Positions 56,768 through 64,000 of a DNA stretch of 64,000 nucleotides are shown here, in pieces. Numbering within the stretch: the stretch's first letter is position 1; the number at the start of each line of letters is the position of its first letter. This stretch comes from an uncultured Acidovorax sp. (lineage in GTDB: Bacteria > Pseudomonadota > Gammaproteobacteria > Burkholderiales > Burkholderiaceae_C). The notes beneath the pieces were generated by a model that saw only the letters and a list, made by a program, of their open reading frames with translations, did no database searches and was not told where the DNA came from. The stretch lies in assembly GCA_913774955.1 (NCBI GenBank), contig CAJYKV010000008.1, forward strand, positions 1-64,000, given 5' to 3'. The translations under genes and the position numbers were made by a program.

Positions 56768-57774
56768 CGCAGGCACGCCCCATGGCCATCGCGGTGGCGA
56801 TCCCCTGCTACAAGGTGACCCAGCACGTGCTGGAAGTGATCCGCACGGTGCCCGCGTCCGTGGTCCGCATCTACGCGGTGGACGACGCCTGCCCCGAGGG
56901 CAGCGGGGCCTTCATCCAGGCGCACTGCACCGATCCCCGCGTGCGCGTGCTGTTCAATCCGGAGAACCGCGGCGTCGGCGGCGCCGTCGTCACGGCCTAC
57001 CACCAGGCGATCGCCGACGGCATGGACATCGTCGTGAAGATCGACGGCGACGGGCAGATGAACCCCGCCCTGCTGCCGCACTTCGTGCGCCCGATCCTGG
57101 CCGGCCGCGCCGACTACACCAAGGGCAACCGCTTCTTCCGGCCCGAATCGGTGCGCGGCATGCCGCCGGTGCGACTCTTCGGCAACGCGGTGCTGTCGTT
57201 CATGACCAAGCTGAGCTGCGGCTACTGGACGATCATGGACCCGACCAATGGCTACACCGCCATCCACACCGCCGTGCTGCGCGAACTGCCGCTCGACAAG
57301 CTCGAGCGCCGCTATTTCTTCGAGACGGACGTGCTGTTCCGCCTCAACACCCTGCGCGCGGTGGTGCGCGACGTGCCGATGGACTCCGTCTACGCCGACG
57401 AGGAATCGAACCTCAAGATCGGCAAGGTGCTGCCCGAATTCCTGAAAAAGCACGCGTCGCGCCTGCTGCGCCGCTACGCCTACAGCTACTTCGTGCGCGA
57501 CTTCAACGCGGGATCGATCTACAGCATCTTCGGCATCCTGCTGCTGGCCTGGGGCGTGATCTTCGGCGCCGGGCAGTGGATCACCAGCGTGCTGGGCGAC
57601 CATCCCGCCACCAGCGGCACGGTCATGCTGGCCGCCCTGCCCGTGCTGATCGGCATCCAGTTCCTGGTGGCCTTCCTGCACCACGACGTGGGCAGCGTGC
57701 CGACCGAGCCGCTCAGCCCGCAGCTCGCCGACGACGGCGACCTGCCCGCCGCGGACCCGGAGCTCCTGCGATGA
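56764..57774 (+). CDS. GT2 family glycosyltransferase with C-terminal membrane helices
   Basis: A 336-residue DPM1/GtrB-like enzyme. The GT-A fold is at about 8-230 with AIPCYKVTQHVLEVIRTVPA, VDDACPEGSGAFI, FNPENRGVGGAVVTAYHQAI and VKIDGDGQMNPALLPHFVRP, where DGDGQMN supplies the metal-binding DxD-type residues. Two helices follow (IYSIFGILLLAWGVIFGAG and VMLAALPVLIGIQFLVAFLH). The enzyme probably makes a polyprenyl-phosphate sugar. Overlaps of 4 bp with both neighbours show translational coupling. Confidence 0.88.
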   Translation: MTQARPMAIAVAIPCYKVTQHVLEVIRTVPASVVRIYAVDDACPEGSGAFIQAHCTDPRVRVLFNPENRGVGGAVVTAYHQAIADGMDIVVKIDGDGQMNPALLPHFVRPILAGRADYTKGNRFFRPESVRGMPPVRLFGNAVLSFMTKLSCGYWTIMDPTNGYTAIHTAVLRELPLDKLERRYFFETDVLFRLNTLRAVVRDVPMDSVYADEESNLKIGKVLPEFLKKHASRLLRRYAYSYFVRDFNAGSIYSIFGILLLAWGVIFGAGQWITSVLGDHPATSGTVMLAALPVLIGIQFLVAFLHHDVGSVPTEPLSPQLADDGDLPAADPELLR

Positions 57775-59561
57775 GCGCGGGCACGGCAGGCATCCGCGTA
57801 CCACAGCACGGCGCGCCGATGACGGCCCCCTGGGTGTTCTGGGGCCTGGTGGTACCGATGGCGGTCTACGCGGTGCGCATGCTCGAAGTGCTGGTGCAGA
57901 CCGCGATACCCTTCGACTCCGTCCATACCTATCTGCCGCTGGCCCGCCAGGTGATGGAAGACGCGTCCCGCGCCTTCTCCAGCCCCGACGCCTACAAGGT
58001 GGCGCCGGGCGCCGTCGTCTACATGGCCCTCGCGGGGGCGGACCCGGTCACCATCAAGATGGCGAACCTCGCCATCTCTCTGACGGCGCTGGCCCTGACG
58101 TTCGATGCCGCGCGCCGCATCGGCGGGCGGGTGGCCGCCGTGGCGGCCGGCTGGCTGTACGTCCTTCCCCACATGCTGGTGGAAGCCGGCGCGACGCTGC
58201 TGGGCGAGTCGCCCTTCGTCTTCCTGGTCGCGCTCTGGCTGTGGGCCTCGAGCTGCGCGGCGCAAGCCCGCACCGGGCCGCATGCCCGCGCAGGGCACGC
58301 AGGGGCCGTGGTGCTCGCCGGCCTGGCCCTGGCCGCAGCGACGCTCACGCGCGCTACCTACATGTACTGGCTGCCCTTCGCGGCCGTGGTGTTCGGCCTC
58401 GCCGCTTGGCGCCTCAAGGCACCGCACCGCGGGGCGGCCCTGCGCATCGCCGCGATCCACCTGATCGCCGTCGTGCTCGTGGGTGCCTACATGGTGCGGC
58501 AGAACGACACCTTCGGGCGGCCCATGGTCGCCACCGGCAGCGGTGCCGCCCTGTACTTCGGCAGCAATCCCGTCCTGTCCGGCTATGAGCCGCCCTTCTT
58601 CGGCCTCGCGCACGACGAAGGCACCGTGGTGGGCGGCCTGGGACATCTGTCGATGGAAGGCGACAAGCGGCTGATGGCGGTCGCCAAGACCATGCTGCGG
58701 GACCTCCCCACCGGCGAGCTGCTGCAGATGTACGTCCGCAAGCTGGGCGCCGTGCTGTTCTTCAGCCGGGCGCACCTGGACCGGCACGTGCTGAACGACC
58801 GCGCCTGGCGGGTCGCGCTGGTGCTGCTGGCGCTGCTGGGGGTGTGGGGCGCGCGGCGCCATCCCATGGGCTGGATGGTGGCCGGTGCCGCCGCCTACCA
58901 GTGCGCCGTGCACGTTCCGGTGCTCTACAACCCGCGCTACAGCATCAGCGCGCTGGACGTGCTGTTCGTGCTGCTGGCGGCGCAGGGCGTGGCCTGGGCA
59001 TGGAGCCGCCAGCGGCGCGGCGCCGTGCTGGCCGGCACCGTGGCGACCCTCGTGGCAGGCATCGCCGTGGGCGTGTACCACCAGCGGCACAGCAGCGCCC
59101 TGCTGCCCGATTTCAGCCTGATTCCTCCCCAGGAGATCGCAGTGGCCGACAGCAGCCAGCTGCATGCCGAGGGCTGGGACGGCGATCCGCTGAAGGGCCC
59201 GGCCCGCATGACGGCGGACTCCGCCACCGTGGAATGGGACGCGGACAAGCCGTTGCCCCAGGACATCATCAGCATGGTGCACCTTGGCATGGCCCGCTTC
59301 GAAGGCAAGTGCAGCTACGCCTGGCTGGTCCTGCGCGGAGCCGGTGGCGCCGCCCGGTCCACGCGGATCCGCCTGGGCGGCCTGCAGCAGGGGCAGGACA
59401 TCAACTGGGGCATGCACCACGTCATCCTGCCCGAAAGCGGCCCGCGCCAGATCCAGCTGCGCTTCGAGTGCGCGCCGGGCACGCTGATGCAGTTCAGCGG
59501 CATGGGCCTGTACCAGGCCAGCCCCGGCCGACACTACCTGCAGCGGGCGCTGGCGCAGTAG
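57771..59561 (+). CDS. GT39-like membrane glycosyltransferase with C-terminal domain
   Basis: A 596-residue protein. The N-terminal two thirds have about ten helices; an early loop has IPFDSVHTYLPLARQVMEDA, where the acidic residues are placed as in GT-C/GT39 enzymes, and VAAGWLYVLPHMLVEAGATL and GESPFVFLVALWLWASS follow. The last about 170 residues are a beta-rich, extracytoplasmic domain (PDFSLIPPQEIAVADSSQLH, WGMHHVILPESGPRQIQLRF) with no known match. It may attach the lipid-carried sugar to its acceptor. It is coupled to the GT2 gene (ATGA). Confidence 0.65.
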   Translation: MSAGTAGIRVPQHGAPMTAPWVFWGLVVPMAVYAVRMLEVLVQTAIPFDSVHTYLPLARQVMEDASRAFSSPDAYKVAPGAVVYMALAGADPVTIKMANLAISLTALALTFDAARRIGGRVAAVAAGWLYVLPHMLVEAGATLLGESPFVFLVALWLWASSCAAQARTGPHARAGHAGAVVLAGLALAAATLTRATYMYWLPFAAVVFGLAAWRLKAPHRGAALRIAAIHLIAVVLVGAYMVRQNDTFGRPMVATGSGAALYFGSNPVLSGYEPPFFGLAHDEGTVVGGLGHLSMEGDKRLMAVAKTMLRDLPTGELLQMYVRKLGAVLFFSRAHLDRHVLNDRAWRVALVLLALLGVWGARRHPMGWMVAGAAAYQCAVHVPVLYNPRYSISALDVLFVLLAAQGVAWAWSRQRRGAVLAGTVATLVAGIAVGVYHQRHSSALLPDFSLIPPQEIAVADSSQLHAEGWDGDPLKGPARMTADSATVEWDADKPLPQDIISMVHLGMARFEGKCSYAWLVLRGAGGAARSTRIRLGGLQQGQDINWGMHHVILPESGPRQIQLRFECAPGTLMQFSGMGLYQASPGRHYLQRALAQ

Positions 59562-59574
59562 GAGGCCCGCGGCG

Positions 59575-61482
59575 ATGGCAGGCCTGTGGCCTCCCCCTCC
59601 CGGCGCCGTGACGCCTGGCCGCTGGCCCCGCATCCGCGCCGGCCTGCTGGCGGCCGCAGCGGCCCTGCCGGGCATGTCCCTGGCGGCCGCTCCACCGGCT
59701 GCGGTCGACGGCCCGCCGGCGCGCCCGCCGCTGATCGTGGCGCCCACCATCGTCGGCATGGAGGTCTGCGACGATGCCTCCGCAGACCCGGCCATCACCG
59801 ACTTCGAGGCGGCGGCCGCACACTGCCGGCAGCTCGGACGCACCGGAGCGCGGGCCGTGCGCGACCTGCTGGACACGCTCGAACCCGGAGGCCCCGCCGG
59901 CGATGTGCAGGTGGGGTTCACGGCGACGCTGCAGCTGCTCGGGCTCTACCACCGCACTCCGCGCGGCTGGGAAATCGACGCGGCCCGCGTGGATGCCTTC
60001 CTGCGCCTGATCACCGACGTGCCCTGGCCGGTCGTCGTCTACCTCGCGGCCAACCATTTCGACGCCGTGGGTCCGCTCACCCGCGAACTGTCCGAAGACC
60101 GGCGCAACCTCCTGCAGCTGCCGGACGGGCGCTCGCCCGTCGTGGAGTATTTCGGCAACCGGGTCGTGCCCTATACGCTGCTGACGGACCCGTCGATTCC
60201 CGTCAACCGGTACCGGTTCGAAGCGCTGCGCCACGTGGCGCAGCGGCTGCAGGCGCTGCCTGCCGCCGTGCGGAGCCGCATCGTGGCGGTGACGCTCGCC
60301 GGCGAGGTGCACCAGATGTTCCCGGATTTCGAGAACGGCATGGGCGACCACGGCGCCCAGGCGACCACCGATTACAGCCCCGCGTCGGTCGAAGGGTTCC
60401 GCGCTTTCCTTGCCACGCGGTACGGAAGCCTGCAGGCCCTGAACACGCAGCTGGGATCGGCCTTCACCTCTTTTCCAGAAATTCAGGCCCCGGCCCGGGA
60501 TGCACGCAGCGATGCCGCCATCCCCGTGTTCCAGCACTACGATGCGTCGGCGGCCGGCTCGCTGGCGGTGGCGGGCTGGCTGTGGGACCCGGAGTGGCGC
60601 ATCGACGGGCTGGACCTGTACCTCGACGCACGCTATCTCGGTCCCGTTCCGCGAGGGTTCAACCGCCTGGACGTCTACCGCACCGTGCAGGCCATCGATT
60701 CGCCGAACGTGGGCTTCCGCACGGACCTCGATTACCGCGCGCTGCCGCCGGGCAGGCACCTGGCGCAGATCGTGGCGCGCATGGGCCCCGCGCGCCTGCG
60801 CATGTTCGACGTACCATTCACCGTGCTGCCGCGCGACCGCGGGCCGGTGGGCTCGCGCCGCCCCCCGGCCGTCTTCGGCATGCAGGGCATGGAGGCACTC
60901 CCCGGTGTGCAGATGAGCCTCGACCTGCCCGTGGCCGGCGCATCGGGCCCCGCCGTGCTGTTCAATCCGCTGGCCCGCGACTGGAACGATTACCGCTCCG
61001 CGCAGGTCGTGCAGTGGCTCAAGGCCTTCCATACGGTTGCGCGGGAGGCAGGGCTGCCGGCCGACAAACTGTATTCCCACCAGATACTTCCCGGCGTGAA
61101 TTCGTCCTGGAATCCGCAGCTGTTCGCGGCCGACGCCACCTTCGGGCGCTCCATGCCCTGGAGGCACGGCATCAACCTGTACGGCGGCGCCACGCAGAGC
61201 GGCTGGGTCCGGCAGCTCTTCGCCTCCGAGGGCATCCAGGCGTACGGCGTGCCCGAGTTCCACCCCCAGCAGTGGAAAAAGGACGGCGTCGCACTGTCCG
61301 CGCTGGAGTTCCAGCGTGCCAGCGGCGCCCGCTTCGTCAGCCCCTATTTCTTTTCCGTCATCCCCGCGCGTTTCAAGAAGAACACCGGGCAGGGCATCGA
61401 CCGCATGGAGCTGTCGCCCGCCAATCCCCGGGACGGTTCCGACCGTTTCTACCGCGCCCTCATCGAGTTCGCCCGCCACTGA
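59575..61482 (+). CDS. Exported glycosidase-like protein (GH42-type TIM barrel)
   Basis: A 635-residue protein with an N-terminal signal (WPRIRAGLLAAAAALPGMSL then AAAPP). The segment SPASVEGFRAFLATRYGSLQ, then ALNTQLGSAFTSF, is the pattern seen in GH42-like beta-galactosidases (FRxWLxxRYGTLxALNxxWGTxFW), and AGEVHQMFPDFENGMGDHG holds a Glu fitting the acid/base. A middle insertion (about 310-420, DLYLDARYLGPVPRGFNRLD) looks like a carbohydrate-binding beta domain. The nucleophile is not assigned. It likely acts in the periplasm. The stop overlaps the next start by one base. Confidence 0.6.
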   Translation: MAGLWPPPPGAVTPGRWPRIRAGLLAAAAALPGMSLAAAPPAAVDGPPARPPLIVAPTIVGMEVCDDASADPAITDFEAAAAHCRQLGRTGARAVRDLLDTLEPGGPAGDVQVGFTATLQLLGLYHRTPRGWEIDAARVDAFLRLITDVPWPVVVYLAANHFDAVGPLTRELSEDRRNLLQLPDGRSPVVEYFGNRVVPYTLLTDPSIPVNRYRFEALRHVAQRLQALPAAVRSRIVAVTLAGEVHQMFPDFENGMGDHGAQATTDYSPASVEGFRAFLATRYGSLQALNTQLGSAFTSFPEIQAPARDARSDAAIPVFQHYDASAAGSLAVAGWLWDPEWRIDGLDLYLDARYLGPVPRGFNRLDVYRTVQAIDSPNVGFRTDLDYRALPPGRHLAQIVARMGPARLRMFDVPFTVLPRDRGPVGSRRPPAVFGMQGMEALPGVQMSLDLPVAGASGPAVLFNPLARDWNDYRSAQVVQWLKAFHTVAREAGLPADKLYSHQILPGVNSSWNPQLFAADATFGRSMPWRHGINLYGGATQSGWVRQLFASEGIQAYGVPEFHPQQWKKDGVALSALEFQRASGARFVSPYFFSVIPARFKKNTGQGIDRMELSPANPRDGSDRFYRALIEFARH

Positions 61483-62372
61483 TGCCTCCCCTGTCCTCCC
61501 CTGCCGATACCGACCTGCTGCCGCTCACCCTCTGGCAACCGCCCGCCGACCTGATCGGCGTTTTCACCGACATCGACGACACCCTGACCACCGACGGCGC
61601 CATCACACCCGACGCGCTGGACGCCCTGCACGCGCTGCGGCGCGCGGGGCTGGCCGTGGTGCCCGTCACGGGGCGGCCCGCCGGGTGGAGCGAGCCGTTC
61701 GCCGCCTCGTGGCCCGTGGACGCGATCGTGGCCGAGAACGGCGCCGTGGCGATGGTGCGGCAGCCTGAAGCCACGTCGCAGGGCGCGGGACCCGCGGAGC
61801 CCCCCGACGCGGTGCGGGTGTACCCGATGGGCCCCGAAGGCCCCGTGCTGGCCAAGATCTACCAGCAGGACGCCGCCACGCGCAGCGCGCAGTACACGCG
61901 CATGCAGGAGGTGCTCGCCGCCATCGAGCGGGACATTCCCGGAGCCCGCCGCGCCACGGATTCGGCCGGCCGCGAGTGCGACATCGCCATCGACCACAGC
62001 GAATTCGTGCAATTGCCGCAGCCGGCCATCGACGCCGTCGTGCAGCGCATGCGTGCCGAAGGCATGCACGCCACCGTGAGCAGCATCCACGTCAACGGCT
62101 GGTACGGCGAGCACGACAAGCTCACGGGCGCCCGCTGGATCGTGCGCGCCCTCTTCGGACGCGTGCTCGACGCGGAGATCGGCCGCTGGGTCTACGTGGG
62201 CGATTCCACCAACGACCAGAAGATGTTCGAAGCCTTCCCGCACAGCGTGGGCGTGGCCAACATCGCGCGCTTCGTGCCGCAGCTCGCGCACCGGCCACGC
62301 TACGTCGCGCAGGGCGAGCGCGGGGCCGGCTTCGCCGAGGTGGCCCGGGCCATCCTGCAGCGGCAGCGCTGA
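61482..62372 (+). CDS. HAD-IIB family sugar-phosphatase-like hydrolase
   Basis: A 296-residue HAD enzyme. Motif I is FTDIDDTLTTDGAI (nucleophile and acid Asp), motif II is VVPVTGRPAGWSEPF, motif III Lys is in EHDKLTGARWIVRALFGR, and motif IV is VYVGDSTNDQKMFEAFPHSV. The C2B cap lies between, as in Cof, SPP and MPGP-type phosphatases. A sugar phosphate is the likely substrate. It is the last gene of the cluster, and translation starts on the overlapping TGATG. Confidence 0.88.
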   Translation: MPPLSSPADTDLLPLTLWQPPADLIGVFTDIDDTLTTDGAITPDALDALHALRRAGLAVVPVTGRPAGWSEPFAASWPVDAIVAENGAVAMVRQPEATSQGAGPAEPPDAVRVYPMGPEGPVLAKIYQQDAATRSAQYTRMQEVLAAIERDIPGARRATDSAGRECDIAIDHSEFVQLPQPAIDAVVQRMRAEGMHATVSSIHVNGWYGEHDKLTGARWIVRALFGRVLDAEIGRWVYVGDSTNDQKMFEAFPHSVGVANIARFVPQLAHRPRYVAQGERGAGFAEVARAILQRQR

Positions 62373-62392
62373 CATACGGGCCGGCGACGCAC

Positions 62393-62426
62393 GCAGCGGC
62401 GCGGCACCGCGGCACCGCGCCGTTGC
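62393..62426. terminator. Hairpin between the HAD and Bug genes (convergent)
   Basis: GCAGCGGCGCGG (62393-62404) and CCGCGCCGTTGC (62415-62426) pair over 11 of 12 positions with a 10-base loop, between two convergent genes. No T-run is seen; a rho-independent role is likely in both directions but not certain. Confidence 0.55.
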
Positions 62427-62430
62427 AGCC

Positions 62431-63399
62431 TCAGGAAGGCTTGGCCAGGCCGAGCTTCTCGATGACGGCCTTCTCGCGCTGGTAGGTGTCCTGCGCGAAC
62501 TGCCGGTAGGCAGCGGTGTCCATGTAGATGGGTTCCATGTCGTAGCGCGCCAGCGCGCTGCGGTAGTTTTCCTGGTCCATCGCGGTCTTGAAGGCGTCGT
62601 GCAGCCGGCGGACCACGTCCGCCGGCGTGCCCTTGGGCGCGCCGATGCCGAAGGGCGAGTTCTGCACGATGTCGACGCCCAGCTCGCGCAGCGTCGGCGC
62701 ATCGGGGAACTTGGCGAGGCGCTCCGCACCCCAGGTGTTGAGCACGCGCAGCTTGCCGGCCTCCACCTGCGGAGCGAAACCCGTCGAATCCGCCGCGGCC
62801 ATGAGCTGCCCGCCCATGATGGCCTGCATCAGGTCCGCGCTGCCCTTGTACGGCACGTGCAGCAACTGCATGCCCTGCTGCTGCGCCACGCGCTCCATCG
62901 TGAGGTGCGGACTCGTCAGCGCGCCCGTGGAGCCGTAGCTGAGCTTGCCCGGGTTCGCCTTGGCGTAGGCGACGAAATCCGCCCACGTCTTGAACGGCGA
63001 ATTGGCGGGCACGACCACGCCGAAGGCGTAGCCCGTCACGTTGATCACATAGCTGATGTCCTTGACCGGATCCCAGTTGATCTTGGTCGTGTAGGGCATG
63101 CGGAACACGCCGAGCGGAATCTGCGCGACCGTGTAGCCATCGGCCGGGGACGATTGCAGCATCTGCGCGGGCAGCGTGCCGCCCGCGCCGGGCTTGTTGT
63201 CGATGATCACCGGCTGGCCCAGCGCGCGCGAGGCATTCTCCGCCAGCACCCGCATCGTGATATCGGTGGGGCCGCCGGCGGGGAAGGCGACGACCAGCTT
63301 GATCGGCCGGGTCGGAAAGCCCTGGCCTTGTGCCCGGGCCGAGAGGGCGGGCGCCAGGGCGGCGGCTGCGCCCCACTGGATCCAACGACGTCGCTGCAT
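62431..63399 (-). CDS. Bug-family solute-binding protein (tripartite tricarboxylate type)
   Basis: A 322-residue periplasmic binding protein (TctC/Bug). The signal peptide (MQRRRWIQWGAAAALAPALS, ARAQG) is followed by the family motifs FPTRPIKLVVAFPAGGPTDI, VIIDNKPGAGGTLPAQMLQS and LLHVPYKGSADLMQAIMGGQ. Bug proteins bind small carboxylates or aromatic acids, and most lie, as here, apart from any membrane partner; Comamonadaceae have very many. The start at 63399 is set by the signal peptide. The ligand cannot be told from sequence. Confidence 0.92.
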   Translation of the reverse strand: MQRRRWIQWGAAAALAPALSARAQGQGFPTRPIKLVVAFPAGGPTDITMRVLAENASRALGQPVIIDNKPGAGGTLPAQMLQSSPADGYTVAQIPLGVFRMPYTTKINWDPVKDISYVINVTGYAFGVVVPANSPFKTWADFVAYAKANPGKLSYGSTGALTSPHLTMERVAQQQGMQLLHVPYKGSADLMQAIMGGQLMAAADSTGFAPQVEAGKLRVLNTWGAERLAKFPDAPTLRELGVDIVQNSPFGIGAPKGTPADVVRRLHDAFKTAMDQENYRSALARYDMEPIYMDTAAYRQFAQDTYQREKAVIEKLGLAKPS

Positions 63400-63513
63400 G
63401 TACTGAACTCCTGAAGAAAACAAAAAGGAAAAGTTCTGTCCATTGCAACGCGATGCGGCGAACGTGACCACGCCGCAAACCCTGACGCGTTGTCGCACGC
63501 GCGTCACCTCACC

Positions 63514-64000
63514 TCACGAGCGTGCCTCGCCGTCTTGCGAACCCTCGCGCAGCGCCGTCACCTGCAGCGGCGGTGCATCGCACCCCTGGCCGGCGGCGAT
63601 CCAGCGCCGCGCCAACCGCGCGAGCGCCCGCAGCAGCCAGCGGTTGCGCCAGCCCGTCACCCCGGCGGGGTCGGCGACCATGCCGCACACGTAGCGGCCG
63701 GCCTGCCCGCTGGCCGCCGGGCGCGCGCCCCCGGCGGCCTCGGGCACGTCAAGCCGCCCGCCAGCCCCTTCGGCGGTTGCTCCACCCGCCGTATCCGTCC
63801 CATCCGCCTCAGCCGCCGGCTCCGTCCCCGGCAACCACCGCAATGCCACGCAGGCGCCATGGCGGCGCCGTGACACCAGCATGCCCAGGGGACACGGCTC
63901 GGCCAGGCAGCACAGCCCGCAGCCGTTGCAGGGCTGGCCCATGGCCGGCTGCGCCGGCGCGTCGCCATGCCAGAAGACCACCTGCTCCTGCGGACGCGGT
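63514..64000 (-). CDS. Cys-rich metal or Fe-S protein, start beyond the window
   Basis: The frame is open to the right edge, so the true start is not in view; a GTG at 63981 is in frame, but PRPQEQ precedes it without a stop. QPCNGCGLCCLAEPCPLGML near the N-terminus has five Cys in CxxCxxCC...C order, and a sixth Cys follows in RRRHGACVALRWL, then another in GRYVCGMV. This resembles the YkgJ/zinc- or iron-chelating CxxCxxCC family. The middle is Ala/Gly-rich and variable. Function unknown. Confidence 0.6.
   Translation of the reverse strand, partial: PRPQEQVVFWHGDAPAQPAMGQPCNGCGLCCLAEPCPLGMLVSRRRHGACVALRWLPGTEPAAEADGTDTAGGATAEGAGGRLDVPEAAGGARPAASGQAGRYVCGMVADPAGVTGWRNRWLLRALARLARRWIAAGQGCDAPPLQVTALREGSQDGEARS

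Overview
The window is high-GC (roughly 65-70%) and densely coded on both strands. It reads as a chromosomal stretch of a betaproteobacterium of the Comamonadaceae, most likely Acidovorax or a close relative. The basis is family-level recognition: an orphan Bug-type (TctC) solute receptor, DUF2917 and DUF2721 proteins, a SAH riboswitch in front of ahcY, the tyrS / M23 peptidase / anmK / erpA / bactofilin / rpsI-rplM order, a YeiH-LysR pair and a glmS-Lrp divergon. No tRNA, rRNA, CRISPR array or complete IS element was seen. Two gene relics are present: a frameshifted Rhs/YD-repeat protein at the left edge and a phage tail-fibre fragment near 11.45 kb.

Layout. 0.1-1.3 kb: Rhs/LysM relic. 1.4-5.8 kb: LysR-YeiH sulfonate/sulfate exporter pair, Rnk, a PHB-depolymerase-type esterase and a ribbon-helix-helix-like regulator with its own palindrome. 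5.9-11.4 kb: a UvrA paralogue, a CYTH-CHAD protein and a YihY/BrkB membrane protein. 11.6-14 kb: Ohr with a divergent AraC regulator, then an alpha/beta hydrolase. 14-16.9 kb: accessory-looking genes (a GIY-YIG protein, a 26-aa membrane microprotein, DUF2721, a lone AAA ATPase). 17-22 kb: dabA-dabB inorganic-carbon transporter with a divergent LysR. 21.9-26.2 kb: DUF2946, TonB receptor and PepSY protein, a metal-uptake set. 26.2-33 kb: glmS, Lrp, a MASE2-GGDEF cyclase, a histidine kinase coupled to glmU, and a Crp/Fnr regulator. 33-35.6 kb: BLUF photoreceptor, two DUF2917 proteins, LysR. 35.6-47.9 kb: housekeeping (tyrS, M23 peptidase, anmK, MFS pump, erpA, bactofilin, DUF6776, rpsI, rplM, Ser/Thr kinase, rlmJ, rlpA). 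48-51.9 kb: methyl cycle (metF, tlyA, ahcY with SAH riboswitch). 52.1-62.4 kb: an acyltransferase, prfC, and a tightly packed six-gene cluster of membrane glycosyltransferases, a small flippase, a GT2 enzyme, an exported glycosidase-like protein and a sugar-phosphatase-like HAD enzyme. 62.4-64 kb: Bug receptor and a Cys-rich protein cut by the window edge.

Themes. Envelope precursor synthesis and recycling recurs (glmS, glmU, anmK, M23 peptidase, rlpA, bactofilin). The methyl cycle genes sit together under a SAH sensor. The best candidate for an undescribed system is the 54.9-62.4 kb cluster. Its parts match a three-component Gtr/Arn-like lipid-linked sugar pathway with an added secreted glycosidase and a phosphatase. 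Other items worth following are a structured ~110-bp repeat placed directly after two stop codons, a BLUF gene with an apparently leaderless promoter, and several dyad operators in divergent promoters.
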